Shown here: piece after piece, positions 1 through 11,051 of the stretch | Position numbering within the stretch: the first letter of the stretch is position 1 | Layout: every line of letters starts with the position of its first letter | DNA from: Marinobacter halotolerans | Lineage (GTDB): Bacteria > Pseudomonadota > Gammaproteobacteria > Pseudomonadales > Oleiphilaceae | Assembly (NCBI RefSeq): GCF_008795985.1 | Contig: NZ_VMHP01000001.1 | Location: 1,054,001-1,118,000 of the forward strand | Reading direction: 5' to 3' | Length of the DNA: 64,000 bases | The notes under the pieces: model-generated | The model's input: the letters and a program-made list of their open reading frames with translations, nothing else | What the model was told of the DNA's origin: nothing | The model's database searches: none | Translations under genes and position numbers: made by a program

Positions 1-419
1 ACCATCAGCCACGGCCCGAACAGGGTCAGCGCAACGGCCCGGGCGGTCAGCAGATCGCCGTCAATGCTCTGGCCGATGCCGCCCTGACCAATCAGGGTAA
101 ACAGCGCCCCCAGCAGAACCAGCGTCAGCACCGACGGGCCGACCCAGTTGCGCGGATGCAGGAAAGTCTCGTCCCGGTCTGTGTCCCGTCCCAGATTGAG
201 CATCATCACCACGAACACAAACAGCACCATGATGGCCCCGGCGTACACGATGATTTCCAGAGCCCCCGCGAAGGGCGCGCCCAGGGCAAAGAACACCAGC
301 GCCACGGCAATCAACGAGACAATCAGGTACACCACCGCGTGAACCGGGCTCGTGCCGGTGATCACACCGATTGTGGCCAGCACTGCAACCAGGCCGCTGA
401 GGTAGAAAGCCAGTTCCAT
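1..419 (-). CDS. nuoJ: NADH-quinone oxidoreductase subunit J (partial, C-terminus beyond window)
   Basis: Membrane-arm subunit of complex I. The minus-strand frame opens with ATG at 419 (MELAFYLSGLVAVLA) and stays open to the window edge, giving 139 codons of very hydrophobic sequence. It contains the family's characteristic stretch VVYLIVSLIAVALVFFALG, then EIIVYAGAIMVLFVFVVMML, the bent third helix typical of NuoJ. It follows nuoI after an 18-base gap, as in the standard nuoA-N order, so the remaining membrane subunits should lie to the left of this window. The identification rests on sequence style and operon position; the 3' part cannot be checked. Confidence 0.95.
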   Translation of the reverse strand, partial: MELAFYLSGLVAVLATIGVITGTSPVHAVVYLIVSLIAVALVFFALGAPFAGALEIIVYAGAIMVLFVFVVMMLNLGRDTDRDETFLHPRNWVGPSVLTLVLLGALFTLIGQGGIGQSIDGDLLTARAVALTLFGPWLM

Positions 420-437
420 CAATGCCTCCTTGTCTGA

Positions 438-1049
438 TCAGGGCAGCAGCGTACGCACATCCTCCGGTGCCTCCTCGTTCTGCGCCTCACCCTTGCCTTT
501 ACCGCCAATGGCCATGCCGGCGACCTTGTAGAAATGGTAGTCGTGGTCCTTGCCGGGCCCGTTGATCAGCAGATCCTCTTTCTCATACACCAGCTGCTGA
601 CGGTCGTACTCGCCCATCTCGAAATCCGGCGTCAGCTGAATGGCCGAGGTCGGGCAGGCTTCCTCGCACATGCCGCAGAAGATGCAGCGGGAGAAGTTGA
701 TGCGGAAGAACTCCGGGTACCAGCGGCCGTCTTCCTGCTCACCCTTCTGCAGGGAGATGCAGTCCACCGGGCAGGCCACCGCGCAAAGGTTGCAGGCAAC
801 ACAACGCTCCTCGCCGTCCGGGTCCCGGGTCAGCACGATGCGCCCACGATACCGTGGTGGCAGATACACCTCCTGCTCGGGATAGTTCACCGTTTCCCGC
901 TTACGGAAGCTGTGCATGAACACCATGCCCAGTGTACGTATCTGGGACCAGGTCGCCGGCACCAGCCTCAGGAAAGAGGTTGAGGTCAGTGATCGAATCA
1001 GGGGGACATTACTGGCGCCCTCCTGCTCTCTCCTCTCCTTCGTTTCCAT
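438..1049 (-). CDS. nuoI: NADH-quinone oxidoreductase subunit I
   Basis: Peripheral-arm ferredoxin subunit of complex I that carries clusters N6a and N6b between NuoG and NuoB. Two classic 4Fe-4S motifs are visible: C83, C86, C89, C93 and C122, C125, C128, C132, each CxxCxxCxxxCP. I place the start at 1049 (METKERRE, 203 aa) because an excellent AGGAGG lies a few bases upstream and because the longer open frame, to 1229, would run deep into nuoH. The N-terminus is about 20 residues longer than in E. coli. The C-terminal tail is acidic and low in complexity ([15 protein letters not shown]), a part that is usually variable. Confidence 0.96.
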   Translation of the reverse strand: METKERREQEGASNVPLIRSLTSTSFLRLVPATWSQIRTLGMVFMHSFRKRETVNYPEQEVYLPPRYRGRIVLTRDPDGEERCVACNLCAVACPVDCISLQKGEQEDGRWYPEFFRINFSRCIFCGMCEEACPTSAIQLTPDFEMGEYDRQQLVYEKEDLLINGPGKDHDYHFYKVAGMAIGGKGKGEAQNEEAPEDVRTLLP

Positions 1050-1057
1050 AAGTCCTC

Positions 1058-2035
1058 CTATCCTTCCACCAGCAGCATCACCGCGCCGGTAGCCAGTAAA
1101 TTGATCAGTGTGAGCGGCAGGCACACCTTCCAGCCAAAATGCATCACCTTGTCGTAACGTGGCCGCGGCAGTGCAGCCCGCAACAGTATGAAAATCATCA
1201 GAAAAAAGCCGGTTTTCAGTGCAAACCACAGAATCGGCGGCAGCCAGGGGCCGTGCCAGCCACCGAAGAAGAGTGTCACGATCAGAGCGGACACCAGCAC
1301 CATGCCCACATACTCGCCGATGAAGAACATGCCGAACTTCATGCCGGAATATTCCACGTGATAGCCGTCCGCCAGTTCCTGTTCCGCCTCGGGCTGATCG
1401 AAGGGGTGGCGGTGGGTGACGGCAACACCGGCAATGAAGAAAGTGGCGAAGCCGAAGAACTGGGGAATGATGAACCAGAAACCTTCCTGGGCGTTGACGA
1501 TGTCCCGCATATTGAAGGAGCCGGCCAGGGCGACTACGCCCATCAGGGACAGACCCATGAACACTTCATAGGACAGGGTCTGGGCCGAGGCCCGCATGGC
1601 CCCCAGCAGGGCATACTTGTTGCCGCTGGCCCAGCCCCCGAGCAGCACCGCGTATACGTTGATGCCAGCCATCGCCAGGAAAAACAGCAGCCCGATGTGC
1701 ATGTCGGCCACACCCCATCCCGGCGTGATGGGAATGATCACGAACGACAGCAGCAGGGAGGCAAAGGCAATAATGGGGGCTAGCACAAACAGCGGCCGAT
1801 CCGCGAAGGGCGGTATCCAGTCCTCCTTGAAAAAAATCTTGATCATATCAGCGATCAGTTGGAGCGTGCCGAAAGGCCCCACCCGATTCGGGCCGTAGCG
1901 GTCCTGCCAGAGCCCAAGCAGGCGGCGCTCCACAACGGTCAGCACAGCGCCCAGAATGACCGCGCCCAAAAGAATCACCAGGGCCTGGAACATACCCCAG
2001 AGAACGGCGGCCAGTTGCGGTGTCCACCAGCTCAT
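1058..2035 (-). CDS. nuoH: NADH-quinone oxidoreductase subunit H
   Basis: Integral membrane subunit (325 aa) that forms much of the quinone-binding chamber where the peripheral and membrane arms of complex I meet. The sequence is a multi-helix membrane protein with the conserved family signatures [19 protein letters not shown] near residue 50 and the loop [20 protein letters not shown] near residue 215, which lines the quinone site. Its start overlaps the nuoG stop by 4 bases (ATGA), suggesting translational coupling, and nuoI follows after 8 bases. Length and motifs are ordinary for the family. Confidence 0.97.
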   Translation of the reverse strand: MSWWTPQLAAVLWGMFQALVILLGAVILGAVLTVVERRLLGLWQDRYGPNRVGPFGTLQLIADMIKIFFKEDWIPPFADRPLFVLAPIIAFASLLLSFVIIPITPGWGVADMHIGLLFFLAMAGINVYAVLLGGWASGNKYALLGAMRASAQTLSYEVFMGLSLMGVVALAGSFNMRDIVNAQEGFWFIIPQFFGFATFFIAGVAVTHRHPFDQPEAEQELADGYHVEYSGMKFGMFFIGEYVGMVLVSALIVTLFFGGWHGPWLPPILWFALKTGFFLMIFILLRAALPRPRYDKVMHFGWKVCLPLTLINLLATGAVMLLVEG

Positions 2036-4746
2036 GAGGCACCTCCCGCCGACCGATCAGGAGCCAGGCTATCCCCTGGCAATACGCCCGGCGTAACACC
2101 GGCGGGTATACCCATCCAGCCTTCAGGCCAGCTTTCCATCTCCTGTACCGGCAGGCTCAGCCCTTCAGCAATCGTCAGTGAGTCGCCGGTTTTCACCCCA
2201 AGACGCCTGGCGTCCTGAGGGCTCAGAGTCAGGAAGGCCTGCTCTGTCCGCTCCTGAATAGGCGCTGCCCGGCTGGAGGTTTCCTCACCGCCGAAAAGCC
2301 TTGGCAGAATCAACGCTCGCAGTGCTTCCGGCGCCTCGACATAGTCACCCGGCTGGCTGTAACGGCCCTGGCCGGGCACCGGCTCGATCAGCCGCACCCC
2401 GGGGTCACCACCGCGCAGGTGGCCACCCACTTCGTCAGTAAACTTGTTCCAGGCCTGGGGCGAGTTCCAGCCCGGTGCCCAGGCAAACGGCACCTGCTGG
2501 CGAGCCTCGTGGAACCCGCTGTACCCCTCCATGGAATGGGCAAACGCAGAATCCGGGTCCTGGGGTGTTCTCGGCTCACTGACGTTCTGATTCGCCCGCA
2601 TGGACGTGCGGCCACTGTAGCGATGGGGTTCCCGGGCCAGCCGCAGGCCGTCGATCCGAAAGCCGGAATCCGGCGCGGCGCCGCTCATTCCCGCCAGAGC
2701 GGGATGCGCCTCCGCACAGGCGCGGACCGCCGCGTCCAGATTGATATCGCCAGCGGTTTCCCCCTGCCGGTTGGCGCTCAGTGCATGCAGCCAGCGCCAG
2801 CTTTCGTGGATTCGGGTTTCCGGGCGAAGGTAAAGGGGATCGTACACCTGGAAAAACCGCTGGGCGCGACCTTCAAGGTTAACCAGGGTGCCGTCGGATT
2901 CGGCAAAGCTGCCGGCGGATAACAGAAAATCCGCATGCTTCGTCGTCGCGGTGCGCTGATGGTCCAGCACGATGCGTATATCCGCCCGCGCCAGGGCCGA
3001 GTCCACACGACCGGAGGGCAAGCGCTGGTAAAGATCATTCTCCAGGACCACCACCGCGTCCGCGTTGCCCTGGGCCAACTCATCAAGAGCCCAGTCCAGA
3101 GGCTGGCCACCCATCAGGGAGAGCCCGGTGCTGTTGGCCTCACGCCGGATCAATACCAGTCCGCCTCTCTTCGCTCGCCGGGACAGTGCCCTGGCAACAT
3201 TGCCGGCGGCTTCAAGCACCGCCTCCGAGGCCAGTGAACCACCACTGACCACCAGCGGGCGCTCCGCTTTCATCAATGCTTCGGCGATTCGATCTGCCGC
3301 CTGTTCGTCCTCAACGGAAAGGCCTTCCGCATTCGGGGAAGCGGGATCAATCCGGTGGGCCACGGCAAAGCCGAGACGGGCAATTCGCTCGGGATCCATG
3401 GCATAGCGGGCCTCGGCCACCTCGTCCAGGTCCGTCGGGGCGGGCCAGGCAATAAACAGAGGATGGTAGCGGTCCTGGGCCAGGGTTTTGAGAGCCTCGG
3501 CATTCCACTGAGGGATACCGATGGACGCTCCCAGCGCTTCTGCCCGGGCAAGGGCCGCCTGACGCAGGTTCAGGCCCAGGCGGCCGGCGCTCTGTACCGG
3601 GTCCTCCCCCAGCACCAGCATGGCGTCGTGCTCCTCAATTTCCCGGGGCGCGGGCGTGGGCAGTCCGACATGCCGCTGCAGGTGGTTCATCAGGTTGAGG
3701 CAGGCCTGCTCCCTGGCCTCAATACCAGTGGAGAAGTTGTCCTGCCCCACCAGCTCCAAAAGCTGGTGGTTGCTCTCAAGGCTGGCCCGCGGCGAGCCGA
3801 TGCCAATCACCCGACGGGCATGGCGCAGGGCGTCACCAATGCGGTTCAGGGCGGTGTCCACTTCCAGGGTCACCGGCTCGCCCCGGGCTTCCCGGTATTC
3901 CGGCACCGTGGGCCGGTCAGACCGATTCACATAACCATAACCAAAGCGGCCGCGATCACACAGAAAATAGCCGTTCACCTCGCCGTGATAGCGGTTTTCG
4001 ATCCGCCGGATCTCGCCATAGCGCTCCCCGGGGCTGATGTTGCAGCCCAGTGAACACTGGTGGCAGATACCGGATGAGAACTGCATGTCCCATTTGCGGG
4101 TATAGCGTTCGGAATGGCTCTGGTCGGTGAACACACCGGTGGGACATACCTCGGTCAGGTTGCCGGCAAACGGGCTTTCCAGCGTGCCTTCCTGGTAGCG
4201 GCCGAAGTAGACATTGTCTTTGGCACCAAAGGCGCCCAGATCGGTGCCGCCGGCATAGTCGTTGTAGAAGCGGGTACAGCGATAGCAGGTAATGCACCGG
4301 TTCATTTCATGGGCAATAAACGGCCCCAGGTACTGGTTGCGGCGGGTGCGCTTGCGGAAGCGGTAGCGGCGCCGGTCGTGGGCGGTCATCACCGTCATAT
4401 CCTGCAGGTGGCAATGGCCACCCTCTTCACACACCGGGCAGTCGTGGGGATGGTTGATCATCAACCACTCCACCACGCTGGCGCGGAAGTCCTTCGCTTC
4501 CTCATCCTCAATGTCGATACGGGTCTGGTCGGCAGCGGGCGTCATGCAGGACATCACCAGCATGCCCTTGTCATCGTCCTTGTCTTTATACTGGCGCACG
4601 GCGCACTGACGGCAGGCACCCACGCTGCCCATGGCCGGGTGCCAGCAGAAATAGGGAATATCCAGACCCAGGGACAGGCAGGCCTGGAGCAGGTTATTCG
4701 CCCCATTGACCTCGTAGCTTTGTCCATCCACGTGAATCGTTGCCAT
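2032..4746 (-). CDS. nuoG: NADH-quinone oxidoreductase subunit G
   Basis: Largest peripheral subunit of complex I (904 aa), housing several Fe-S clusters of the electron wire. A plant-type 2Fe-2S motif is seen at C34, C45, C48, C67. The N5-type His/Cys motif is at H101, C103/C106, C112. A 4Fe-4S motif is at C151, C154, C157 with C201. The additional N7 motif is present at C228, C231, C235 with a later Cys in YFLCDRGR, as in the enterobacterial subunit. The rest is a molybdopterin-oxidoreductase-like domain that has lost cofactor function in this family. It sits 39 bases after nuoF and overlaps nuoH by 4 bases. Confidence 0.97.
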   Translation of the reverse strand: MATIHVDGQSYEVNGANNLLQACLSLGLDIPYFCWHPAMGSVGACRQCAVRQYKDKDDDKGMLVMSCMTPAADQTRIDIEDEEAKDFRASVVEWLMINHPHDCPVCEEGGHCHLQDMTVMTAHDRRRYRFRKRTRRNQYLGPFIAHEMNRCITCYRCTRFYNDYAGGTDLGAFGAKDNVYFGRYQEGTLESPFAGNLTEVCPTGVFTDQSHSERYTRKWDMQFSSGICHQCSLGCNISPGERYGEIRRIENRYHGEVNGYFLCDRGRFGYGYVNRSDRPTVPEYREARGEPVTLEVDTALNRIGDALRHARRVIGIGSPRASLESNHQLLELVGQDNFSTGIEAREQACLNLMNHLQRHVGLPTPAPREIEEHDAMLVLGEDPVQSAGRLGLNLRQAALARAEALGASIGIPQWNAEALKTLAQDRYHPLFIAWPAPTDLDEVAEARYAMDPERIARLGFAVAHRIDPASPNAEGLSVEDEQAADRIAEALMKAERPLVVSGGSLASEAVLEAAGNVARALSRRAKRGGLVLIRREANSTGLSLMGGQPLDWALDELAQGNADAVVVLENDLYQRLPSGRVDSALARADIRIVLDHQRTATTKHADFLLSAGSFAESDGTLVNLEGRAQRFFQVYDPLYLRPETRIHESWRWLHALSANRQGETAGDINLDAAVRACAEAHPALAGMSGAAPDSGFRIDGLRLAREPHRYSGRTSMRANQNVSEPRTPQDPDSAFAHSMEGYSGFHEARQQVPFAWAPGWNSPQAWNKFTDEVGGHLRGGDPGVRLIEPVPGQGRYSQPGDYVEAPEALRALILPRLFGGEETSSRAAPIQERTEQAFLTLSPQDARRLGVKTGDSLTIAEGLSLPVQEMESWPEGWMGIPAGVTPGVLPGDSLAPDRSAGGAS

Positions 4747-4785
4747 GGTCCTGCCTATGCCTCTCAGGTTTCTCTCGAATTCCTC

Positions 4786-6168
4786 TCAGACTTCTCCCAC
4801 CGGGATCGGATCCGGGTGGGCCTTGCCTCTGGGTTTGCTGACGCCCTGCTCAAACTCGTGTCTGAAATGCTTCAGCGCGGTCTGCAACGGCATGGCGGCG
4901 CCCGGCGCGTGAGCACAGAACGTCAGCCCGGGGCCGCAATCCGCCGCCAGTTTGTCCAGCAGTTCGATATCGCCGGTTTCCCCCTGCCCCTGCTCCAGCG
5001 CCCAGAGCAGTTTCACCGTCCAGGGCAGACCGTCCCGGCAGGGAGTGCACCAGCCGCAGGATTCCCGGGCAAAGAACTCCTCCAGATTGCGCATCACCGC
5101 CACCATGCTTCGATCTTCGGGCACCACCGTCAGCAGGCCGGTGCCCAGTCGGCTGCCTTCCTTGCCCACGGTATCGAAGTCCAGCGGCAGATCCAGATGT
5201 TCGGGTAACAGGAAGCCGGTGCTTGCACCGCCGGGGAGCCAGGCTTTGAGTTTACGCCCGTCCCGCATGCCCCCGGCGCGATCCATAATCTCCCTGCCCG
5301 ATGTCCCCATGGGCAGCTCCCAGAGCCCCGGTTTTTCCACCGGGCCGGACACCCCGTAAAGCTTGCTGCCACCGTCATCCGTGCGGTCACCCGAGAGCGA
5401 CTGATACCAGTCAGAGCCCTTCAGAATGACCGCCGGCACGTTGCACAGGGTTTCCACATTGTTCACCACCGACGGCTTGCCCCAGGCACCGGACTGGCCC
5501 GGGAATGGCGGCTTGGCGCGGGGATTGGCGCGCTTGCCCTCCAGGGAGTTGATCAGGGCGGTTTCCTCGCCGCAGATATAGCGGCCAGCGCCGGTATGCA
5601 CGGCAATATCAAAATCGAAACCGCTGCCATCGATATCACCGCCCAGCCAGCCGGCCTGCCGCGCCTCTTCAATCGCCTTGTTCAAAACCCGGGCCGACTC
5701 CACATACTCGCCCCGCAGGAAGATATAGCCGTAACGGGAATTATTGGCGTAAGCGCCCAGAATCATTCCCTCAATCAGCAGGTGCGGCTGCTGCTCCATC
5801 AGCAAGCGGTCCTTGAAGGTGCCCGGCTCCATTTCATCGGCATTGCAGATCATGTAACCCCGGGGCATATCGCCGCCCTGCAGGGTCAGGCTCCATTTGA
5901 GCCCGGCGGAGAAGCCGGCGCCCCCGCGCCCCCGCACATTGGCCTCTTTCATAGAGGCGATGATGGCCTGGGGATCGCCTTTTTTCAGGGCATTGCGGAC
6001 GGACTGGTAGCCGTCCTTGCGAAGGTATTCCTCAAGCCAGACCACTTCGCCATCATCCCGCAGCCGCCAGGTCAGCGGATGAGTGTCGGCATGGCGTTCT
6101 GCCTCCGGCTGTAACAGCCGGCTGCGATAGGCCAGCGAGTGTCGCTGGCTGGTAATGGACTGGCTCAT
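4786..6168 (-). CDS. nuoF: NADH-quinone oxidoreductase subunit F
   Basis: The NADH- and FMN-binding catalytic subunit of complex I (460 aa), where NADH is oxidised and electrons enter. The glycine-rich NADH/FMN motif [15 protein letters not shown] is near residue 80, the family signature [17 protein letters not shown] follows, and the N3 4Fe-4S ligands are ESCGWCTPC (C371, C374, C377) with C418 in LTFCAHAPG. The start overlaps the nuoE stop (ATGA at 6165-6168), so the two are probably translationally coupled. There is nothing unusual in length or motifs. Confidence 0.97.
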   Translation of the reverse strand: MSQSITSQRHSLAYRSRLLQPEAERHADTHPLTWRLRDDGEVVWLEEYLRKDGYQSVRNALKKGDPQAIIASMKEANVRGRGGAGFSAGLKWSLTLQGGDMPRGYMICNADEMEPGTFKDRLLMEQQPHLLIEGMILGAYANNSRYGYIFLRGEYVESARVLNKAIEEARQAGWLGGDIDGSGFDFDIAVHTGAGRYICGEETALINSLEGKRANPRAKPPFPGQSGAWGKPSVVNNVETLCNVPAVILKGSDWYQSLSGDRTDDGGSKLYGVSGPVEKPGLWELPMGTSGREIMDRAGGMRDGRKLKAWLPGGASTGFLLPEHLDLPLDFDTVGKEGSRLGTGLLTVVPEDRSMVAVMRNLEEFFARESCGWCTPCRDGLPWTVKLLWALEQGQGETGDIELLDKLAADCGPGLTFCAHAPGAAMPLQTALKHFRHEFEQGVSKPRGKAHPDPIPVGEV

Positions 6169-6680
6169 GGATAGCCCTCCAGCAGGCCAGGCAGGTCGTC
6201 CGGTGACACCGGGCCATAGGTATCGTCATCAATCATCAGTGCCGGGGCACCATCACAGGCGCCCAGGCAGCAAACTGGCAGCAAGGTAAAGCGACCGTCT
6301 TCCGTGGTCTGGCCGTAGTCGACGCCCAGCTGTTTCACCAGCGCCTGTTTGAGTTCGTCAAAACCGGTCAGGAAACAGGCGCTTCTGTCACAGACCAGCA
6401 CGACATGGCGCCCCACCGGCTGGCGGAAAATCAGGCTGTAGAAAGTCGCCACGCCTTCCACCTCGCCCGGGCCGATTCCCAGCACCCGGGCAATAGCGGC
6501 AATGGCGCCATCCGGCACCCAGCCATGGCGGCGCTGCACAATCTTCAGGGCTTCGATGCTGGCCGCCTGGGGCTGCTCATAGTGATGCGCCTCCTCAAGC
6601 ATGGCCGCCTCGTCCTCCGGGTGCAGTTCGAAGCCGTCGGTGCCGATAATTCCGGTGGTCTCTGCGGTCGTTGCCATCAT
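6165..6680 (-). CDS. nuoE: NADH-quinone oxidoreductase subunit E
   Basis: Thioredoxin-like 2Fe-2S subunit (171 aa) that partners NuoF in the NADH dehydrogenase module and carries cluster N1a. Ligands are visible as C97 and C102 (CDRSAC) and C138 and C142 (CLGAC). The start codon shares a base with the nuoCD stop (TGATG), and the stop overlaps nuoF. The N-terminal helical segment up to about residue 80 and the spacing of the cysteines are typical of the family. Confidence 0.96.
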   Translation of the reverse strand: MMATTAETTGIIGTDGFELHPEDEAAMLEEAHHYEQPQAASIEALKIVQRRHGWVPDGAIAAIARVLGIGPGEVEGVATFYSLIFRQPVGRHVVLVCDRSACFLTGFDELKQALVKQLGVDYGQTTEDGRFTLLPVCCLGACDGAPALMIDDDTYGPVSPDDLPGLLEGYP

Positions 6681-8452
6681 CAGCGGTCCACGTCTGCCAT
6701 TACGAAATCGATACTGCCCAGATGGGCAATCAGATCCGGCACGAAGCCGCCCCGCATCACCGAAGGAATCTGCTGCAGGTGCGGGAAACTCGGCGTGCGG
6801 ATACGGGTGCGATAACTCATGGTGTTGCCGTCACTGGTCAGGTAATAACTGTTGATCCCCTTGGTCGCCTCGATCATCTGCATGGACTCCTGGGGCTTGA
6901 GCACCGGCCCCCAGGACACCTGCAGGAAGTGGGTAATCAGGGTCTCGATGTGCTGCAGCATGCGCTCCCGGGGCGGCGGCGTAGTCAGCGGATGGTCCGC
7001 CTTGTAGGGGCCGGCGGGCATGTTGTTCACGCACTGCTGGATAATGCGCAGGCTTTGGCGCATTTCTTCAATGCGCAGCTGGCCCCGGTCAAACACATCG
7101 CCGTTGTCGCCGAGAGGCACCTCAAAATCGAACTGGTCATAACCGGAATAGGGGCGTTTTTTGCGCAGGTCAAAGTCGCAGCCGGTGGCCCGCAGGTTGG
7201 GACCGGTGACGCCCCATTCCAGAGCCTGGGCGGTATTGAACGCCGCCACATGGCGGGTGCGGTCCCGCACGATGGCATTTTCCATCATGGCCCGCTCGTA
7301 CTCTTTCAGGCGCGCAGGCATCCAGTCGAGGAAGCCCTGCACCAGCTTTTCCCAGCCCTGGGGCAAATCCTGCATCACGCCGCCGATGCGGTACCAGGCC
7401 GGGTGCATGCGAAAGCCGGTAATGCCTTCGATGACCTCATAGCCACGCTGCCGATCGCTGAAGGTATAGAACACCGGCGACATGGCGCCCAGGTCCTGCA
7501 GATAGGTACCCAGAAACAGCAGATGGCTGGTAATGCGGAACATCTCCGCCATCATCACCCGGATTACTTTCACCCGGTCCGGCACTTCAATGCCCGCGAG
7601 TTTCTCCACCGCCAGCACGTAGGGCAGGTTGTTCATTACCCCGCCGGTGTAATCAATGCGGTCGGTGTAGGGAATAAAACTGTGCCAGGACTGGCGCTCG
7701 GCCATCTTCTCGGCACCACGGTGGTGGTAGCCAATATCCGGCACGCAATCCACAACCTCCTCACCATCCAGTTGCAGCACAACGCGGAAGGCCCCGTGGG
7801 CAGAGGGGTGATTGGGCCCGAGGTTCAGGAACATGAACTCGGCGCCGTCCCGCTCACGCTCCATACCCCAGGCCTCCGGCTCGAACCGCATGGCTTCCTG
7901 CTCGGTGTCCTGTCCTTCTACGGTCAGCGTGTAGGGGTCGAACTCAGTGGCCCGGGCGGGGTAGTCCTTGCGCAGGGGATGGCCCGTCCAGGTGGGCGGC
8001 ATCAGTATGCGGGTCAGATGAGGGTGGCCGGCAAAGGTAATGCCGAACATGTCCCAGACTTCACGCTCGTACCAGTTCGCCGCCGGGAAAACCCCGGTCG
8101 CGGTTGGCAGGCTCAGATCGCCCTCCGGCAACGCCACCTTGAGCATGACGTCGGCATTGCGGGTAACAGAAAGCAGATGGTAGAACACGGTGTAATCGGC
8201 GGCTGGCAGGCCATGACGGTGGCTGCGCAGGCGTTCATCAATGGCAGAGAGGTCAAAAAGCAGATCAAAGGGACCGGACAGGCCTTTCAGGTAGCCCAGC
8301 ACGTCCGTCAGCGCGTCGCGGGCAACCCAGAGGACGGGCATACCGGTATAGGTGTGCTGCTCGTGAAGCACACGGTCACCAAAACCCTTCCGAAGGTCTT
8401 GAGCAAGCTGTTCACCGGTGTCGTCCGGAGTACTGACGGTGTCCTTGTTCAT
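6680..8452 (-). CDS. nuoCD: NADH-quinone oxidoreductase fused subunit C/D
   Basis: A 590-aa fusion of the 30-kDa (NuoC) and 49-kDa (NuoD) subunits of complex I, the arrangement known in many Gammaproteobacteria. Residues 1 to about 190 are NuoC-like, including [18 protein letters not shown] and HPLRKDYP. The remainder is NuoD-like, starting around the conserved [20 protein letters not shown] and containing [18 protein letters not shown] and, near the end, [15 protein letters not shown]. NuoD supplies part of the quinone pocket. The gene follows nuoB after a 63-base gap, the largest inside the visible operon. Confidence 0.97.
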   Translation of the reverse strand: MNKDTVSTPDDTGEQLAQDLRKGFGDRVLHEQHTYTGMPVLWVARDALTDVLGYLKGLSGPFDLLFDLSAIDERLRSHRHGLPAADYTVFYHLLSVTRNADVMLKVALPEGDLSLPTATGVFPAANWYEREVWDMFGITFAGHPHLTRILMPPTWTGHPLRKDYPARATEFDPYTLTVEGQDTEQEAMRFEPEAWGMERERDGAEFMFLNLGPNHPSAHGAFRVVLQLDGEEVVDCVPDIGYHHRGAEKMAERQSWHSFIPYTDRIDYTGGVMNNLPYVLAVEKLAGIEVPDRVKVIRVMMAEMFRITSHLLFLGTYLQDLGAMSPVFYTFSDRQRGYEVIEGITGFRMHPAWYRIGGVMQDLPQGWEKLVQGFLDWMPARLKEYERAMMENAIVRDRTRHVAAFNTAQALEWGVTGPNLRATGCDFDLRKKRPYSGYDQFDFEVPLGDNGDVFDRGQLRIEEMRQSLRIIQQCVNNMPAGPYKADHPLTTPPPRERMLQHIETLITHFLQVSWGPVLKPQESMQMIEATKGINSYYLTSDGNTMSYRTRIRTPSFPHLQQIPSVMRGGFVPDLIAHLGSIDFVMADVDR

Positions 8453-8515
8453 GCTCGTGGTTCAGCTCCTTGCGATCGATGAGGAAGCGCAGTGATGAAA
8501 CGACGGCGAACTGGG

Positions 8516-9193
8516 TCAGAGTTTGTCGGGTGTCCTCAGTTCCGTGGCCTGGATGCGCTGATCCCGCCACTTTTCCCGCTGGGAAGGCATATCCGCCTTG
8601 TAGACGCCCTGGTCCCCCACTACCCAGGACAGGGGCCGGCGTTCTTCCTGAATCGAATCCTGCAGCAACTGCAGCCCCTGCAGGAAAGCTTCGGGCCGGG
8701 GTGGGCAACCCGGCACGTAAACGTCTACTGGCAGGAATTTGTCCACGCCCTGCACTACTGAGTAGATGTCGTACATGCCGCCGGAATTGGCGCAGGAACC
8801 CATGGAAATCACCCATTTGGGCTCAAGCATCTGATCGTAAAGTTGCTGAATTACCGGCGCCATCTTGATGAAACAGGTACCGGCGATCACCATGAAATCC
8901 GCCTGCCGCGGAGAGGCACGGATGACCTCGGAACCGAACCGGGCAATGTCATGGGGCGCGGTAAACGCCGTGGTCATTTCCACGTAACAGCAGGACAACC
9001 CGAAATTGTAGGGCCAGAGGGAGTTCTTGCGACCCCAGTTCACCGCATCATTCAGCACGTCGCTGAGCTTGCCGGTAAACACATTGCGCTCAAGCTGACG
9101 TTTGACCGGGTCCTCTGACGGCTGTTCGCCCTTGACCGGATAACGGGTGGTTTTTTTAACCGGTTGATCTGCCCTGGTGAGGGTATAGGTCAT
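8516..9193 (-). CDS. nuoB: NADH-quinone oxidoreductase subunit B
   Basis: Subunit (225 aa) carrying cluster N2, the last Fe-S centre before quinone. The unusual tandem cysteines C68-C69 (GLSCCYVEM), C134 (GSCANSGG) and C163 (PGCPPRPEA) are all present. The start overlaps the nuoA stop by 4 bases (ATGA). After the catalytic core there is a charged C-terminal tail of some 45 residues ([13 protein letters not shown] onwards), common in this family. Confidence 0.97.
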   Translation of the reverse strand: MTYTLTRADQPVKKTTRYPVKGEQPSEDPVKRQLERNVFTGKLSDVLNDAVNWGRKNSLWPYNFGLSCCYVEMTTAFTAPHDIARFGSEVIRASPRQADFMVIAGTCFIKMAPVIQQLYDQMLEPKWVISMGSCANSGGMYDIYSVVQGVDKFLPVDVYVPGCPPRPEAFLQGLQLLQDSIQEERRPLSWVVGDQGVYKADMPSQREKWRDQRIQATELRTPDKL

Positions 9194-9591
9194 TTCTCGC
9201 CTCCAGATGCTTCCGGTGCCCAGTCCAGAGCACCGGTTCGGCTGTCATATAGCAGGCCTGCCAGCAAAATGAGAATGAATACAGCGGCGCCCCAGAACCC
9301 GGTCCAACCCACATCCTCAATCACGATGGCCCAGGCGAACAGGAAAACAGCTTCGATATCGAAGATCACGAACAGCATCGCGACCAGATAGAATTTAACG
9401 GAAAAACGCTGGCGCGCATCGCCAGTGCCCACAATACCGGACTCGAACGGAAGAGATTTGCTGACACCTTCGCTGCGCCCACCCAGCAGACTGGAAATGC
9501 CTACCATAAAAGCACAAAGGCCCAGCGCGGCAACGATAAAAAAGCCGGTTGCCCAGTAGCGGACAACAATGTCGGTGACAGTATCGGCCAT
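9190..9591 (-). CDS. nuoA: NADH-quinone oxidoreductase subunit A
   Basis: First gene of the nuo operon, a small membrane subunit (133 aa) near the quinone entry of complex I. Three hydrophobic segments are visible (about residues 13-35, 62-85 and 95-117), with the conserved loop [31 protein letters not shown] split between them. A GGAGAG Shine-Dalgarno precedes ATG 9591. The upstream region to 9816 contains no gene and should carry the operon promoter. Confidence 0.96.
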   Translation of the reverse strand: MADTVTDIVVRYWATGFFIVAALGLCAFMVGISSLLGGRSEGVSKSLPFESGIVGTGDARQRFSVKFYLVAMLFVIFDIEAVFLFAWAIVIEDVGWTGFWGAAVFILILLAGLLYDSRTGALDWAPEASGGEK

Positions 9592-9664
9592 GAACTCTCC
9601 GTGGCAGCCTGGTTACTGCCATCATCAAAGGGGCAGTCTCCTCAAGGAAGACCCGATACCATTA

Positions 9665-9693
9665 AAACTAACAGTGGATAGTCGAATGCGCAA
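9665..9693 (-). promoter_or_regulatory. Candidate sigma-70 promoter of the nuo operon
   Basis: On the minus strand TTGCGC (9693-9688) and TAGTTT (9670-9665) are separated by 17 bases, about 75 bases upstream of the nuoA start. It is the best -35/-10 pair I see between nuoA and the divergent stress-protein gene. It is a pattern match only; no start site is known. Confidence 0.35.
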
Positions 9694-9716
9694 ATTGATG
9701 CCTCTGACAAATCAAT
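9694..9716. promoter_or_regulatory. Inverted repeat next to the nuo promoter (possible operator)
   Basis: ATTGAT (9694-9699) and ATCAAT (9711-9716) form a perfect 6-base inverted repeat with an 11-base spacer, immediately upstream of the candidate nuo -35 box and within the divergent region shared with the universal stress protein gene. The half-sites resemble FNR half-sites, but the spacing is not FNR-like (4 bases), so the binding factor, if any, is unknown. Confidence 0.25.
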
Positions 9717-9816
9717 AACCTATATACCTGATGCCACAAAATATTTGTCGCAGCCTGATTTGCTCATTATTTGTGCTATTTTGAATAGTCCAGCCAAAGG
9801 AAATGGAGGACACATC

Positions 9817-10251
9817 ATGTCAAATCAGACTCCCTGCATTGTTGTTGCCTGTGATGGATCAGAGCACTCAATCCAGGCGGCAAAAATGGGCGAGAAGCTT
9901 GCTACCGCGCTGAACCAGCCACTCAAGCTACTGGCCGTATTTCCTGGCAGCAAGGCTGAGCGGCTGGTCTTTACTGGCGTATGGCCCGCTGATATCGAAC
10001 AGGAACAGCAGGATTTCGGGGAGAACGCCTTCAAGGCCGCAAAAGAAGTAATCAACATCGACCCGGACGAGGAAGTTGTACTCAGAGGCCATCCGGTCGA
10101 GGAGATCAGCGATTATCTGGAGGAACATCCAGGCGCCCACATGGTGCTCGGGCGTCGGGGCAATTCAATGGCGCGCAGCCTGGTAATGGGCAGCATCAGT
10201 GAAGGGGTTGTCAGGCACGCCAAAGGCCCTGTCACGGTGGTAAGCCAATAA
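9817..10251 (+). CDS. Universal stress protein (UspA family)
   Basis: Single-domain universal stress protein of 144 aa. The start ATG 9817 is preferred over an upstream TTG because GGAGGA lies 6 bases before it and because the family fold begins at once (PCIVVACDGSEHSIQAA). The ATP-binding signature G-2x-G-9x-G-S is complete near the C-terminus (GRRGNSMARSLVMGS), followed by the last strand GPVTVVS. It probably binds ATP and supports survival under stress or energy limitation; no specific target is known. It stands alone, divergent from nuo. A GC-rich hairpin follows the stop but lacks a U-tract. Confidence 0.9.
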   Translation: MSNQTPCIVVACDGSEHSIQAAKMGEKLATALNQPLKLLAVFPGSKAERLVFTGVWPADIEQEQQDFGENAFKAAKEVINIDPDEEVVLRGHPVEEISDYLEEHPGAHMVLGRRGNSMARSLVMGSISEGVVRHAKGPVTVVSQ

Positions 10252-10354
10252 AGTCACCCCGAACGTCTACGACGGGGTAACCCTTGAAATCCATCTTTGG
10301 GTGCACATCTTCTCATAGGAGATCATTTCCGGATTTCAGAGGCTTTTAAATCTC

Positions 10355-11029
10355 ATGATTGAACAGATCCAGAACCTGATCGACACCTGGACGGGCCTGG
10401 GGGTCTGGCTTGCGCTGGTTGCGGCCAGCGTAATCTGGGTGATTCGTGACCTGCGCACGAACAACGATCACATTCCATCCATCATGCAGTGGGTGTGGGC
10501 GTTGACCGTGCTCTATTCCGGGCCGATCGGCCTGTTGATCTACCGCTACTCCGGGCGCAAGGAAATACCCACCGACAGCCTGGCGCGGAAAGGCTTCCGC
10601 TCGGTGGCCCACTGCTATTCCGGCTGCGGCATTGGTGAGATCCTGGGCGTGATCATCTCGGTCGGCCTGTTTGCGATGGGCAATTTCTGGGCCGCCATCA
10701 TTACCTTTTCTCTGGCCTACATTTTTGGCTTTGCCTTCAACATCGGTCCGATGATGCAGAACGGAATGTCGTTCAAAGACGCATTTTCGGGCGCCTTTCT
10801 GGCGGAATCCATCAGTATCGTGGTGATGGAATCTGTGGCGATCACCACCGATCTCTATCTTGGCGGTGAATCAACCATGGGGGATGCGCTTTTCTGGTCA
10901 TCACTCTATGTATCGCTGTCGTTGGGACTATTCGCCGCATGGCCCGCCAACCTGTTGCTGATCAAAACAGGAATGAAAGGCGGCATGGGCGACCCGCGGG
11001 ATGCCGAGCAGTCAGCGCACTGCCACTGA
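10355..11029 (+). CDS. DUF4396 family membrane protein
   Basis: Predicted inner-membrane protein of 224 aa with about six hydrophobic segments. The central motif HCYSGCGIGEILGVIIS (about residues 87-103) and the following helices with FAFNIGPMM and AESISIVVMESVAI match the DUF4396 family, whose function is not known. Two cysteines in the GCG motif region and a His-rich tail (SAHCH) could suggest metal handling, but this is inference. The gene is separate from its neighbours: 103 bases follow the stress protein gene, and the next gene is convergent. Confidence 0.8.
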   Translation: MIEQIQNLIDTWTGLGVWLALVAASVIWVIRDLRTNNDHIPSIMQWVWALTVLYSGPIGLLIYRYSGRKEIPTDSLARKGFRSVAHCYSGCGIGEILGVIISVGLFAMGNFWAAIITFSLAYIFGFAFNIGPMMQNGMSFKDAFSGAFLAESISIVVMESVAITTDLYLGGESTMGDALFWSSLYVSLSLGLFAAWPANLLLIKTGMKGGMGDPRDAEQSAHCH

Positions 11030-11051
11030 ATCAGCTTTGTTCGGCAGTGAC

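Noticed and set aside
438-1229. Longer NuoI starting at 1229
   Set aside because: The first 60 residues are an out-of-frame reading of nuoH, and a perfect ribosome site precedes the ATG at 1049.
6671-8482. 603-codon open frame on the plus strand opposite nuoCD
   Set aside because: It is the antisense shadow of a highly conserved GC-rich gene, rich in His, Gly and Gln, with no family features; nuoCD is certain.
9694-9716. FNR (Anr) binding site upstream of nuo
   Set aside because: Half-sites look right, but the spacer is 11 bases instead of 4, so I list it only as an unassigned inverted repeat.
10256-10278. Hairpin ACCCCG/CGGGGT after the universal stress protein gene as a terminator
   Set aside because: Short stem and no U-tract follow it; termination cannot be claimed.
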